A stretch of DNA of 54,555 bases from Hysterium pulicare CBS 123377 (lineage: Eukaryota; Ascomycota; Dothideomycetes; Hysteriales; Hysteriaceae), in assembly GCA_000467715.1 (NCBI GenBank), contig AJFK01000914.1, positions 1 through 54,555 of the forward strand, read 5' to 3'. Position numbers and translations under genes: made by a program. Positions 20,771 to 32,625 of the stretch are shown here, piece by piece. Position 1 is the stretch's first letter. Each line of letters starts with the position of its first letter. The notes under the pieces were generated by a model that had not been told where the DNA came from, searched no databases, and was given only the letters and a program-made list of their open reading frames with translations.

Positions 20771-23539
20771 TCACTTCAACAACTTCCCACGGTTTGGACA
20801 AGTGAGTCCATGTTCGTCCCTATACCAATTATCATGACACTCATAGCATAGCACCATTTCGCATTGTCTCGAAACATGTGGCGGCGTCCCCTGTCGAGAT
20901 GACGGTTGCTGATGCGATTGATCTGTGCTAGTCGATTGTTCAGAAACACCGAAGGACTGAGATTCCCCAAGATCGTGACGCTTAAGAAGCTGGATTACTG
21001 CGCGACTTTTGGCCACTGATGCCGGCGTAAGCCCGTTGAAATCCCCGGGATCGGGCTTCGTGTCTTTGTGCTTCAGAAGCCACCTTACAACACCTACGCA
21101 TCCGTTACGAGCTGCGAAGTATAACGCTGTTCGTCCGTTCATCTCCCTCACATTGATATCTACGTCTGGGTGTGTCAACAAGAGTTTAACAACCGGGATT
21201 TTTCTTTCTTTCGCTGCCCATAGGAGAGGTGTCATTCCTTGTATATCCTTGACGTTAACGTTAATATCTTTCTGCTGGAGAAGGAGCTCCACTGCTGTCC
21301 GATTACCCGCCCACGCTGCCCAAGTCAACGCTGTCTGCCCATTCAGATTACTGGAATTTACATCGATGTCTTTCCGGGCTAACAGAAGCTGCACGAGTTC
21401 CATATGAAATGCAAGTATCGCTGCCGCGAGTGGACTTTGACTGTTGCTATCACAAATGTTGACATTCACATTTTGATGTGACAAAAGCAATTCCGCCGTA
21501 GCCCAATCTCCTAAACTCGATGCCCAGCGTAGTGGAGTTCGGCCTTGATTATCTTGACAGTTGATATCGATGTCCGTCTGCTCTACAAGGCTTCGAACTA
21601 TAGCAACATGTCCGGTTCTTGTGGCCCACAACAAGGAACGTTCCTGCGACCGTACTAACTCTTGCATTTTGTCCTCGTTTTCGGGTTTTGCGCTCGCCTG
21701 CCAAGTGCTGGGTTGAAATTGATCCATTATGGTGGACTTTCCAGCAACCAGCGGATTCAAGCTTGGGGATGCGAAGTCAGGTTGTCTCCCAGCCTGTATT
21801 TGCATCGAAGATGGTGCTGCAAATAACGTATCATCGCCGGGTTGGTCGACGACATCGCTTTGGTCGAAGTCTCGCCTATGATAGAGTCGAACCTCAGCCT
21901 TAGAAAATACTCCCCGTATCCGAGCATTCGGCTGCATGTTCAGTACTAACGGATCTGGGGGAGCGATGTTCTCTGATTTCGTATGCTGCTCAAGTCTCAT
22001 GGTCACATTTGATGGTGACCAAGTTGTGTGGGCGATGTTTTGACGAGACTGTGAAAATGCTGTTTTCGTCGCACTATAAGCCGTCCATCTTGTCTTTCGG
22101 CTTTTAATCTTTCTTTTACGAAGCATCAATCGTACTCGCTTGAATGCCATGGGCGTTTCGTCTTGCTCATCGAAAGCGGGGCGCTTTTTTGGTGGAGATG
22201 GTCCGAATGCTGGCCTGAGAAAACCACTCGATCCGAATTGTGGCATTTCTTTCCATGATGATGTTGCGGGCTTCGGGATTTGGGGCTCGACTTCTTCGAT
22301 TTCGATGATACGTCTATATGACATCCCGCACCCATCACTATAAGGTTACGTCAGTCCTGTTTTCGTTCTCGAGGGTGTGCACTTACCATACGGTATCCTT
22401 GTCCTGATATGTGCTATTAGATGGGTGTTGACATCGAGGGCATGAGCTTATGCTGGTTTCTTGTTCTCTTCCGGCAGTACCCTCGAAGATCAAGCTCATG
22501 TCTACCTTCTGCCCAGGGAGGAAAGACATGTCGAAAGATCTAGAGCGATGAATTTCGCCTCTTGTTGCTTGTTCCTGCAGGACATATTCCCTTCTCTTGA
22601 CTTTACTGAAGCCAGGTGCGTCTCGAAAGCGGAGTTCTAGTATTGCATCGAACATTTCCCATGAAGTAATAAACTGCAGGTGGACAGGTGCAATGCGGCC
22701 AATTGCGTCTTCGAGGATGAATGGCTCCTGGATCAGCGTCCGCTCAAGATGACTTGGAAGCGACGCCTGAATGGAAAGAACTGCCCGATACGTAGCAATG
22801 TTTATAAAGAAGACTCTCTTGACAAGGTCTTTCAGCCCCGCTCCTAGATCACGAAGCCACTCTAAACGCAGAGAATCCAGCACTCTTTTCGATGTTGATT
22901 GGTTGTCGGAAAGAAGTCGATTGTTTTCGTCAAGTCTGTTTCGGATCTCGACAAGAGTGGATTCGTGCTTTGTGGGGGTATCGCTAGTAACGCTCTGGCT
23001 TGTTGCCACATGTTTATATATCCGTTCCTCGTTTAGCTTGATCAAATTGCTGTAGTGAAAGTCAGTATTTGACAAGATAATCACAGGCAGAGGCGGACAA
23101 ACACGCTAGCTGTCGCCAAAAGCATGTTCATGGCAGTACTATGAGCTGCGACTTCAGCGCGAAACCTCGTAATTTCATCTTTCTGAGTCATTTGCCATTG
23201 GATCTTCCTAGCAGTTCTACTGAGAATCCCGCTAGAGGCTCCTTCCTTAAGGCTCTTGTCGTACTTGGTAAGCTTCTTTGTGAATGCTTCGACGCATATT
23301 CCACAAGCTTCGACAGTGCGACGAGCAGTCTCACAGAGCGCCGTTAACTCTTGAGTATTTTGGTGCCTTCTCGAAAGTTGCTCAATCTCTAGCAAGGCCC
23401 GATCCAGGATCCAAAGCTCACGAATAACCTCCTGGTACTCCGCAGCTGAGCCTCTACTCTGGTCCAGTGCATCAACCACGTCTTTTACAAGTAGGGATAC
23501 GGATATAATGTCACCAACAGATCCGAAAGTAATGGGCAT
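20771..23539 (-). CDS. ULD-ankyrin repeat protein with C-terminal Cys/His motif
   Basis: Three exons: 23539..23103, 23049..22387 and 22337..20771, with introns of 53 and 49 nt, give 888 aa. The first donor is GTTTGT, needed to keep phase. Residues 1-150 match the helical N-terminal region common in fungal NLR/ankyrin-type proteins (MPITFGSVGDIISVSLLVKD). About 235-330 is a fungal ubiquitin-like (ULD) domain, with PFILEDAIGRIAPVHLQFIT and LPGQKVDMSLIFEG. A CPRC pair and a CDGCG motif follow, the second created by the exon 2/3 junction. A basic patch near 430 (KRVRLMLRKRKIKSRKTR) looks like a nuclear localisation signal. About seven ankyrin repeats occupy 605-830. The C-terminus ends in a Cys-rich motif (CEMVLCYECHDNWYRDEHGL). 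Likely a protein-interaction or immune-like receptor protein; no NACHT or other nucleotide-binding loop is visible. Confidence 0.85.
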
Positions 23540-24252
23540 CCTGAGTTACCTTGCTCAGCCTGATCCGGTGAGCAGGGTTGAGTGTGAACGTGATCGACTT
23601 CCAAGTTTCCTAGTTTCTGCATAGAAAGAAATAAGGCGATAGTATAGCCTTTTTGACGGAGTATAAAAGACGGCAGTGCGGTGGATGAGAACAAAGTTGA
23701 ATGTGGGATCGATTCATGGTGGAGGTGTCAACGCGCGAGGTTGAAACGAAGATCGATGAGGCAGTGCGCGCTAATCCAGAAGAAGATGACACAGCCTCCC
23801 CATCTTTTAAAAACTGGGCTGAGGCTTAAACCAGCTGGAGGATCAGCGTGACTATGTCTCAAGCGAAGAACGGGCCGTCGGTATTGGTAGTTCAATGATC
23901 GCGGCAAGATTTCCTGTAAAGTAAGTAATACCGCAACCTTGTATCTGAGATTCAACTTCACACGTCCCCGAGTGGGACCTCCAAGTCTCCCAATTTCCCC
24001 AAACTTGGGTCAAAACACCAACTTCTATCAAAACATGGGTAGAAGGATAGTTCTAGGCATGACATACAAGTCAGACGATTCACAGGAGCAGAAATCATCC
24101 AGTTCTAAGTGTGTAGATTTAGTTTTCATATGTTATACATACGATACATAATCCACTTCCCCAAAATACTCCCCCGCCATCTCGCACATTCGTAAATCCC
24201 TTACCCAAACCATGTATACCCACACCAGACTTCCCATTTCTACGGTACTAGC
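23540..24252. other. Intergenic, upstream region of the ULD-ankyrin gene
   Basis: Holds the presumed promoter of the minus-strand gene starting at 23539 and the 3' flank of the permease. No ORF or RNA of note. Confidence 0.5.
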
Positions 24253-26220
24253 CTAGAACAGCCCACCGATGAAGCCCTTAGGATAATCCGTCCACTTCTT
24301 AGGCCTATTCGACTCCAAGCCCTGAATACTCGCCCTTCGCTGAGCTTCCGGGATCCCTTCCCCAGAAAACTGGAATTGACCCTCGCGCATGCCAGTATAG
24401 AGATCAACGTCTTTTGCGCGAACGAAGAGCGGACGATGAGATGGGTAGTAGAACCAGGAGTAGGTTTTCCAGATGCAGTAGAGGAGGATGATGAGTGGGA
24501 GGGCGATGTAGGCGCTGAAGAAGGCTTCGGCATTTGGACTACCACCAATGGGCTACGAGGATGTTAGTCGATATTTCAGCTTTGAGTGTTCGGAGATATA
24601 GCGTGTGGGTTAACTTACCCAGAGAGCGACATAGAATTGAGCGGCAAGACACATGAAGTTGAGGAAGACACCGACCCAGCTGCCGATGACTCCAAAGGCA
24701 GCGCGGAATGGCAGTTCCTCGATCGAATGGCCCCTCATTTTCCATACCCTTCGGAAGCGGATATGAGCCAGACAGATACTTCCGTAGACGAAGAAGTTGG
24801 CGATACCGGAGAGAGCGAGGAGCCAGCCGAAGATGATACCACCGGTCGAGGAAGCTTCGTTGATGAACGCAAGAAGACCGAACAAGAGTTGAAGGATGAT
24901 GGTCGGAATCGGACGTCCTTTCTTGTCAACGTAGGCAAGGAATTTTGGTGCCATGCCCTGGGCTGCCATAGCCTGGATCGTGCGGGTGGAGGCATAGGTT
25001 GCGGAATTGGCGACACTGATAACGGCAACCGTGATGACTGCATTGAAGACGGATGGGAGACCTTTCACTCCGGCAAGTTCAATGGCGAGCACGAAAGGAG
25101 AGGCCTTGGTGTTTGCGCCGGAAGCTCCGAGCAAAACGTCGGAGCTGGCAGGGACAATCAGACCAAGAATGAATAAGTTGACGATGTAGAAGAAGGAAAT
25201 ACGCCAGAAAACTTGTTTAGTCGCCTTAGGGATTTGACGAACGGGGTCCGCAGACTCAGCAGCAGCCAGACCAGTGAGTTCCGTTCCGCCGTAGGCAAAC
25301 GATGCGGTGACGAACACAGTGCAGAAGCCCTTGAATCCGTTTCGGAAAGCTTGCTCGGGAGAATGCCAGTATCTAGCTCCGATGTAGCCTCGGTTATCTG
25401 TTGGGACACCTCCACAGTTGACAATGATACCAAAGATAATGAAGCCTGCGCAAGCGGTGATCTTGATCATACTGAGGATGAATTCAACCTCACCATAACC
25501 ACGGACACCAAAGAACTGGATGATAGTCAAAACAGTCAAGAAGACAGCAATCCAGATCTGCAAAGAAGGTTAGACAACCGTTACTCAAAAGCATCAGATT
25601 GATCAATTTCGTACCCCGATGTTGTACGTGTGCCAAAAGTCGATTGTGAGACCAGCAGCTGTAATTTCGAAAGGGAGAATGGTAAGCCATTGGATAGCAT
25701 AATCCCAACCCATAGCAAAGCCCCTGAATGAGTGTGAGATATTTTTCGTGTAATTCAGGAAGCAAACCTACCATGAGGGGTCGATGAAGCGGACAATGTA
25801 TTGATAAAACGCTCCGTTCACGGGATACATGACGGCCAGTTCTCCGAGCGCTTGCATCATCAGAAGCATCATGACACCGATGATCATGAAACAAATCAGC
25901 TGTCACATATTAGTTTGCTACTGTAACATACGAGGCAAAGTAGGGAGCCGTACCAAGCTGCCAGGGCCGCCATTGCGTAACGCTCCTCCAGAGCCTACGA
26001 AAAGACCAGCCCCGATAGCCCCTCCAATGGCAATCATTTGCATGTGGCGACCATGAAGATTGCGCTTCAACGCATTCGTATCCTCATTGACAATAAGCTC
26101 ATTCCGCGGATCGAACTGGCTTCCCCGTCGGTGGTCCTTGAAGGTAGAGGAGACTCGTGGGTGCGCATCCTTCTCGAGGTCCAGACCAACACCATGATTG
26201 TATGCCGGCGTAGGCTCCAT
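24253..26220 (-). CDS. Amino-acid permease, AAT family (APC superfamily)
   Basis: Five exons, 26220..25954, 25899..25772, 25723..25615, 25557..24619 and 24552..24253, give 580 aa. All junctions are GT..AG and keep phase. The protein has a charged cytosolic N-terminus of about 65 residues and twelve membrane helices. The signature of helix 1 is MIAIGGAIGAGLFVGSGGAL. Then come QALGELAVMYPVNGAF, FAMGWDYAIQW, FAYGGTELTGLAAAESADP and a hydrophilic C-tail ending PKKWTDYPKGFIGGLF. It should import amino acids with protons across the plasma membrane. The layout resembles yeast GAP1/DIP5-type and Trichoderma INDA1-type permeases; substrate range cannot be read from sequence. Length is normal for the family. 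Confidence 0.93.
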
Positions 26221-27164
26221 GATGACGGTAAATATGAATATGAATTGCGAAGAGAAAGGCTTCCGGAGGGGAAGTCAGAGCTTGCAAAGAGGAGGAGGAA
26301 GCTTGGAAGACGTCCAAAATTGCGAACCGAGGTGGCCATGTCCATCTTTATGAAGCTGCAGTTGCAAGCTGCAGCTGCCCCAAGCATCCTAGTCTGTAGC
26401 CCCGTTATCTTGGTAGCGTATACATGGATCGTGTTGCTCACCGAAGCTACGACCAGAACGACAAGATGATTGGACTCTAGCGGCTATTCCATTAAATCAC
26501 AACGTACTATCAGGAAGGTGGGATGATTATCCGGCGATTCCAGCCCTCGAATCACCAGGATAGTCGACTTTTCTGATCTAGAATACTTCTCTGCATTGGT
26601 ACCGCGCTGCCCGACGGCGCGCCCAGCTTGGCGAAAGCGATGGGCCAAGGAAGCCAAAAAGGTTAATTGCGCATCACTTTGACAGCTCTAGTACGTACCC
26701 TCCATTGTACGACAGGTCCTCTGAAGATGGCCTACATAGCGCGCAGTGATCAACTCCGCTGCCCGAAATGAAAGATCTGAGAAAGGCGGAAGCCGGTAAC
26801 ACAACTTGATTGCAAGAACCGAGCTAGAGCATGTCGATACGTCTCCCAGTGTTCTCCCGAAGCCAAACGAACAAACTTGGTGCTGATTGAGCCATCTACA
26901 TCTTGACCAACCTGTCAGTGACGCATTTGCAGATGGACCCTGCTGATAAGAACGCGAAAAGATATCAATAATAGAAAGTAGAAACGAACATTGACTTGAA
27001 GGGGGCAAAGACAGAACGCGACGAACGACTAGTGAGGGAGAATTTCCCACCATTCCAAATCGCAACTAAAGCGTAGCACGTCCCGTTTGGTACGCAAACG
27101 GCGAACAGCTCCCAAACAGGCAGCTCGTCGGCGGTACGATGTCTCTGGGGTAGCCGGGCCATCG
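26221..27164. other. Intergenic, upstream of the permease gene
   Basis: Contains the presumed permease promoter. A minus-strand open frame at 26688..27065 lacks domain features and is not supported. Confidence 0.45.
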
Positions 27165-27270
27165 GGGGATCCGGTTACCTGGAAAATTGAAAGCCCAGCT
27201 GCAAACGACCTTCTGCAGGGGGAGATGCTTAAGTTTGACCTACCGCTCTACCACTAGACTGCGATTCCTT
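27165..27270 (-). tRNA. tRNA-like fragment (D-arm / A-box), not intact
   Basis: The minus strand at about 27268..27240 reads GGAATCGCAGTCTAGTGGTA followed by GAGCGGTAGG, closely resembling the 5' half of a eukaryotic tRNA with a perfect D-loop/A-box core (TAGTGGTAGAGC). A GTAGG...CCTGC stem can be formed downstream with an enlarged loop, as in an intron-containing tRNA. No TTCNANNCC T-arm or matching acceptor stem is convincing. It is either a truncated tRNA copy or an intron-bearing tRNA that I cannot fold by eye. Confidence 0.3.
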
Positions 27271-28590
27271 TGGCCTTCTTGAAATGCGCCATTATTCGTA
27301 AAGACCTTCGAATCGTTGGTGAAATGATGGCGATAGGTGGGAAGATACAACCTGGCGGCACAGTGCTATTGTGGCTGTCGGCAAAACTGTGCTCGCCTGT
27401 TAAATATCACCGATCTGATCATCAACGATCGAGACAGTGGTCACGACTGGTGTCTAAAGCGGTCAGCAACAGGTGGTGCGGGAGATGCCAAATGATGGGG
27501 ATTACTGAGAGATCACTGACGAAGGCTGATGGGAGGAAGTCAAAATAAGGCTCACATGTCTAGGTAGGATCTCGCTCACGTGATCGTACACGCTGCCTTC
27601 TGTCGTCCACAGATCGCCCGAGCCTTCTCCACACCACTAAACCATTCAAGGCAATATGCGATTATACTTAGGTAAACGAATTTTAAGGTGTCTCAGCCAC
27701 AATTCGCATAAGAATACGTAGGTTCAATATCTCTATATTCAAGTCTCTGGATCATGTTTTGGTCATGATTTCCCGGGAGATCTGTACAGTAGTCGAAGAT
27801 CAAGCTACCAACTTCGCTACTTCCAAACTCTCATTCCTTACCTTTCAAAAATATCAGCTCCAGTAATTGTAGCTGAAGGAATCGCATCATCAACGCGTCA
27901 GACTCTTGATACAGAGACTCCATGCCCAATGCCATATCAACGCTCGAGTAGGCGGGCATTCATCAGCCAATTCACGTTGAACTTACCAACGCTAATCAAC
28001 TATGCTAAACTTTCAATCCTCCAGATTTAAGTATTCCAAACACATATCCCCGTCTCCTCTTCCTCCAACCCTCCAACAGCAGAAACCCCGAAATCCACCT
28101 TATTAAACCAAGCACATAACTTCAGCCATTTCGACGCCCAATCTACCCAACCTATCTTCCAACCCATCTTGCAACCCACTCCTGCCATCCAATCCCCCGG
28201 CTCCAACTCTCCACATCATTCGAGGTCAGACAGAAGCTATGCTACATGTACCAACCGACCACCAATCCCACAGACCGGAAGAGAAGTGAACGAACTCTCC
28301 TCGTCATCTTCGCATGCAGCAATGCAAATCCGGTAGATGATAAAATAAATCTAAGACAGCGTATCTCGAATATGATCCCCTCCAAAGGAATATATCGTTA
28401 AAGAAACAGATTTCCATCGCTCCTAAGAATTGGGTTCATAAGACATCCTATCAAAAGTTTCCGATCGTAGGGATGCGGCAACTTCTCGATTTCTCAACCT
28501 CGACTCCATTCCCAATAAGCATTCCTTTCCACTCACCGCCATTTCTGTGCCATCCCCTTCACGTGCCGACCCTTTCTTTCCTTACAAGCA
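27271..28590. other. Intergenic, no supported gene
   Basis: AT-rich, with a 92-codon plus-strand frame at 27270..27548 of no recognisable character. No repeat or RNA identified. Confidence 0.45.
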
Positions 28591-28591
28591 G

Positions 28592-28597
28592 TATAAA
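28592..28597 (+). promoter_or_regulatory. TATA box (TATAAA)
   Basis: GTATAAATTCC lies 49 nt before the ATG at 28641, followed by a C/T-rich leader ending in CATCAACCATGTC, a good fungal start context. Confidence 0.4.
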
Positions 28598-28640
28598 TTC
28601 CCTCCTCGCCCTCAACACCTTCCTACCCTCTTCATCAACC

Positions 28641-28814
28641 ATGTCATCCAACCTCCCAGAGTTCGCATCTTCAAAGTGCGGACACGGATGTCCAACTTAT
28701 GGGAAAATGGAATGCAAGTATCCGCTGGGTTGGGAGAGCTCCTTCATTTTAGGAGGGTTATCTACTTCATGGTGCCGGTGTCGGATTTTGCTTTTTGAGA
28801 GGACCAAAGCTTGA
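28641..28814 (+). CDS. Small hypothetical protein, Cys-containing
   Basis: The 57-codon frame starts MSSNLPEFASSKCGHGCPTY and ends FERTKA. It is preceded by a TATA box, a pyrimidine-rich leader and a CAACCATG start context. Five cysteines include two CxxxC-type pairs. It has no signal peptide, so it is not an obvious secreted effector. No family is recognised. An intron that would change the C-terminus cannot be excluded. Confidence 0.35.
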   Translation: MSSNLPEFASSKCGHGCPTYGKMECKYPLGWESSFILGGLSTSWCRCRILLFERTKA

Positions 28815-29362
28815 AACGCAAACTGGTGATGGGGTTTAAAATGGGAGTCTTCGCAATCCGGTGAGGACATGGCCGGGGAAGGCTTGATTGGTACACATCA
28901 GCAGAAACAGGAAGGAATGATGATGACTGGCAATGTATATCCCCAGATATATTCATTTCAAGTAGTGATGATGAGAAGAGCATGATGCGAATCAGTTGCA
29001 TTGATGGAAGCTACTGAACATCTTCATCACAAAGCCTCAACCATCCCCTGCCAGAAATCTTCCCAACATACATTCTGGAGAAACCATCCACCCCACCTCC
29101 AATGAGGCAACCCCCAAAGCCACAACACCCAACCCAGCTGCGAGATGAACCATAGGATCCATCCTGAGAACTGCAGTGATGCGAGTGAGTCTCCATTTCA
29201 GATGACGCTTGCGGAGTCGAAGACCAGAGACTCAGAGAAGGCTGTCATCGGCAATGGAATTGTAGGATCATCGTCGGGTAGCCTCGGCGTTTCAAGGACT
29301 GGTACAGAGCTCAAGTGAGACGCGTACATGGTGAGGAGAGGATTGTGAATATGGATGCAGAG

Positions 29363-29428
29363 GATGAGAATCGATTGTGTCTCAGAGCCGAAGGAGGTGC
29401 CGCCGAGCATGAGAATCGATTGTATCTC
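29363..29428 (+). repeat. Direct repeat of a 20-bp element, 46-bp offset
   Basis: GATGAGAATCGATTGTGTCTC at 29363 recurs as CATGAGAATCGATTGTATCTC at about 29408. It lies in a minus-strand open frame of about 80 codons (29446..29198) that I do not otherwise support. Confidence 0.5.
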
Positions 29429-29429
29429 C

Positions 29430-29717
29430 GTTGTGGACTGCCTCATATTAGTTCATGCTACTCCAAAGAAGGATGAAGTTGGGACATACCAAGGCCCAGA
29501 CATAGGAAAAGAAGTCGTGGGATGGTCGATGATCTGCTCTGGCACACATGACGGTGTACGTTTATGAGCGGCAGAGGCTAGATCATGGAAATTGATCACA
29601 CTCAGTCGTGGACTGTGTGACAAATTAGTTCAAACTGCTTGGCAGAGTGATAGAGTAGGGCTTACCAAGACACCAAGCCATAGGAAAAAAAGTCGTGGGA
29701 TTGTCGGTGGTCTAGTC
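29430..29717 (+). repeat. Diverged duplication of an about 112-bp segment
   Basis: Copy 1 (29430-29543) and copy 2 (29606-29717) both run GTGGACTG, ATTAGTTCA, TACCAAG, CATAGGAAAA, AGTCGTGGGAT, GGTC with conserved spacing and moderate identity between. Offset is about 175 bp. Both are non-coding as far as I can see. Confidence 0.55.
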
Positions 29718-29735
29718 AGAGGACGATGAAAGTGG

Positions 29736-30568
29736 AATGTGGCCAGTGTGTGAGAGGACTAGCTCAGAGGCTAGACCATAGCAAGGTAGAACCCCCCGTG
29801 TGTGGACGTTCTAGTCGTCCAATCCAGACATGGAAGTAGAGTGAACTGACGTAGTGGTCGGTCAATCGTGAGGTGACTCAGGAGATCCCATCATGCGAGT
29901 CGTATGGCGAAAGCGGAGGAAGGAGGAGCAGACCATGAGAGTTTTGCAAGTCTCGAGAGTGAAGGAGGAGGAAAAAGATCATGGGTAAGACGTATGCACA
30001 TGATCAGGAGACATGTTTCCTCCAGCATGAGACAAAGTGCCTCGATACTGTGAAGCGCCGAAAGAGTGGCAGTGGAGTGTGGGAGGAAGAAAGGAAAATC
30101 AGAAAAGCGAGGAGAAAGTTCTCTATTTAAGGGCGGCCGCCTGACGTGTTCAGCAGATTAGGTCACAGCTACGGAAGGTGTCGTCGGGTGCCGGGGATAG
30201 TCTGATTGGTCGGGTGGGGGACTGGTAGGTCAGGCACGGCGGTGGGAAGGCCACACCGCTGCATTGGGAAACATGGAGATGCTCTGTATCTACGATATGG
30301 CTTTGGGGTCGGTCTGCAGAGTCGGATTGAGCTTTGGGAAAAGGGATAAAGCCAGTTCGCGTCCGTGAGAGCTATCGGAGGGACATTCACGTTGGTGAAG
30401 CTGGCTGTGGGTTCGCAGTCTATAGCTTCAATGAGGCCTCCTCAAAATCAGGATGGGAAAGAATAATCAATGTTGAGCAGCAAAGTTGTGACTTCCATAT
30501 TGCAGACATCGTCACTCATCTAATTCTGTTGTCACTGCATCAATAAATACATTTCCCGTCACAACAGT
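29736..30568. other. Intergenic, no supported gene
   Basis: Purine-rich on the plus strand; short frames only. Confidence 0.45.
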
Positions 30569-30820
30569 TCACCTCCCCACCAGGATCTCCTCAAAACTCA
30601 GATCCTTAATGGCGCTTCCGCCGTATGCATAGAACTCAATCTTTATCTAGCCTTCATCGTCAAAATCAGACGGCGGGAAATCGGAAGATTCGTGACCGGC
30701 GTGACTGCATCAAGGGCGGTAGGATGGGCAACCCTTGCCCGATATACCAATGCGAAGCCATCGCATTTGAGAACGAGGGTCTTAGAGCAGGTGCTGCTGC
30801 TCGAGAGTAAAAGTAATGAT
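30569..30820 (-). pseudogene. Short coding relic, C-terminal end of an unknown protein
   Basis: Minus-strand 30646..30569, after a TAG acceptor, reads IKIEFYAYGGSAIKDLSFEE and then ILVGR and a stop. That looks like a genuine conserved C-terminus. Upstream pieces in two other frames (SDFPPSDFDDEG and CDGFALVYRARVAHPTALDA) do not join to it without a frame change. No upstream exon of the expected size follows beyond 30830, so the gene is truncated. Family not recognised. Confidence 0.35.
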
Positions 30821-31023
30821 GCAACAATAATTCTTAAAGTTAAAACATAGTGATGAAGCGAATGTCAGAAATTAAGGTCCTGCCCCGGATGCACCAGTGC
30901 TACGAATGAAGACGCCAAAAATGCAGTTGTAACGTGATGCTAGCAGTGCGCAGTAGGTGAGTCATGGCTAGGTTTCAGGGAGACGTGGCTGTGGTAGAAT
31001 GGATCCGAGGGAAGGGAGCATTG

Positions 31024-32625
31024 TCATGACTGGACTTCCTGCTTCTTGGACTGCTCCAGGGCCTCAGGCTCAGGACTACGCTCTACGCCCTCCATCGAGC
31101 CGTCATCTGTCTTGTCCTCCGCTTTCGTCGGTGGCTTGGAAAACGGTGTCCTGTCCGCATTGGTGGGAGTACCAAGTAGATCCTTCGGATACGGCTCCAA
31201 GTCTTTGGTGCTGGTCGAGAACGTTGATATTATCGGTGTGTATCTCTCACCATACCCGCTCAAGTCCCTCTTGTGATCTGCCTGTGTCGGCGTTCTAGCC
31301 TCAGGCCCAGCAGAGAGTGGTGACATGAGTCCACCATTATTCGCACTATCTTCCACACCGCCATTCATCAGCCCATTCCAGCCACCTTCAATATCACGAA
31401 GTAAGCGCACATATTCCTCAGGCACCAGACCACTTTCACCGGTCTTTGGATCCTGTGCAACAAGCCAACCTTGACCATGTCGGTACGACACTAATATGAC
31501 TTGCCCCTCAATGAGCGGTAATTCGTTATCATTTTCTCGGGCGAAGTCAAACAGCGCAACAGCCTTGCCGTGCATTTCTTCTTCGGGCGAGGCGATAGTG
31601 AACTGGTAGTCGCGGGAGAAACGGCTCTCGTCATGAGCGTAGTCCTCCGGTGAGGACGAATCTGACATTTCCTCATCCGAAGCGTATCCTGGCGCTTCTT
31701 CATCTGCGTATGTTCTTCGAGGCAGTGTGGCGGCAAAGTGAGAGTCCCGCCGCGAGTCGGAGGTCGGTACGGAAAGGCCGGTCATGGCCTGGTCCCGATT
31801 GTTGGGTGGATAAGTGATGTATTCCCCGCCAGGTCCATTTGCAGATTCGTCGATGTCATTGATATAGTATATCTGACTTCCATCTCCGTTTGTGCCTGCA
31901 TATGAACCCCGATGATGCTCCTGAGGATATCCTCTCCGGCCTCGGGTCTGATCGAAGTCTACCACGTTCGATTTGTGCTTCTTGTGCCGTACACTGGTTA
32001 CTACGGGACTGTGGATATCTTCGTCTTCGCTCCATGGCGGCCCATCTCCGTAAGAAGTTTGTGGTAATTTTTCTCCCGGTTCCTCCCATGTACCAGCTGA
32101 CCAGCCTCCCACCTCACCCTGCCAAGCGACTGGCGGAGGATCTGAAAGTCTCCGGCCAACTTCACTAGCGGGTGTGGATATGCCGGAGGGTTGCTCGGGT
32201 AGCGGGCCGTAGAATAATGGGTGTAAAGGGCCATATGCGAAATCGCGGACCAGTGAGTATGGCAGGCTTGAGTGAAAGATGGGAAATGCGGTGGATTGAG
32301 GTCGAGATCGTAAAGAATGGGTGTTTGAAGTGTTCGAGAAAGTAGAGAGGGTAGAGAGGCGTTTGCTCGCATTGTTCGCATAGGAGTATGCTCGGTCTAG
32401 TTTCGCTTTCGAAGGCGGCGATGTTATCAAAGGAGGTAAAGAGGTGCGATTTGCACTCGGTGGGAATGGGGATCCAGGTTCGCTCCGTGGCGATAGCACA
32501 TCCGCCGCCATGCTTGATCGGTTCGAACGTCGTCGCGCTCGCCTTGCTTCTTTTGCGTCCTCTAATCGTCTTGTATCTGCGGTCTTGTCGGCGATGAGAG
32601 GATCGCGATTCTGTGAGTCGGGCAT
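31024..32625 (-). CDS. SH3-domain adaptor, Nbp2-like
   Basis: A single exon of 533 aa starts at ATG 32625. The N-terminal 340 residues are disordered and Ser/Pro-rich, with DKTADTRRLEDAKEARRARR at the start. One SH3 domain lies at about 347-407 (GKAVALFDFARENDNELPL, ALYDF-type motif, GWLVA, GLVPEEYVRLL). The tail is acidic and Ser/Thr-rich. Domain sequence and position match Pezizomycotina homologues of yeast Nbp2. In yeast Nbp2 links the phosphatase Ptc1 to the Pbs2/Hog1 stress pathway and cell-wall signalling. That function is inferred from the family; binding partners are not visible. Confidence 0.75.
   Translation of the reverse strand: MPDSQNRDPLIADKTADTRRLEDAKEARRARRRSNRSSMAADVLSPRSEPGSPFPPSANRTSLPPLITSPPSKAKLDRAYSYANNASKRLSTLSTFSNTSNTHSLRSRPQSTAFPIFHSSLPYSLVRDFAYGPLHPLFYGPLPEQPSGISTPASEVGRRLSDPPPVAWQGEVGGWSAGTWEEPGEKLPQTSYGDGPPWSEDEDIHSPVVTSVRHKKHKSNVVDFDQTRGRRGYPQEHHRGSYAGTNGDGSQIYYINDIDESANGPGGEYITYPPNNRDQAMTGLSVPTSDSRRDSHFAATLPRRTYADEEAPGYASDEEMSDSSSPEDYAHDESRFSRDYQFTIASPEEEMHGKAVALFDFARENDNELPLIEGQVILVSYRHGQGWLVAQDPKTGESGLVPEEYVRLLRDIEGGWNGLMNGGVEDSANNGGLMSPLSAGPEARTPTQADHKRDLSGYGERYTPIISTFSTSTKDLEPYPKDLLGTPTNADRTPFSKPPTKAEDKTDDGSMEGVERSPEPEALEQSKKQEVQS

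Noticed and set aside
26688-27065. 125-codon minus-strand ORF
   Set aside because: No ATG-proximal context, domain or conserved motif, and a tRNA-like fragment lies just beyond; not supported as a gene.
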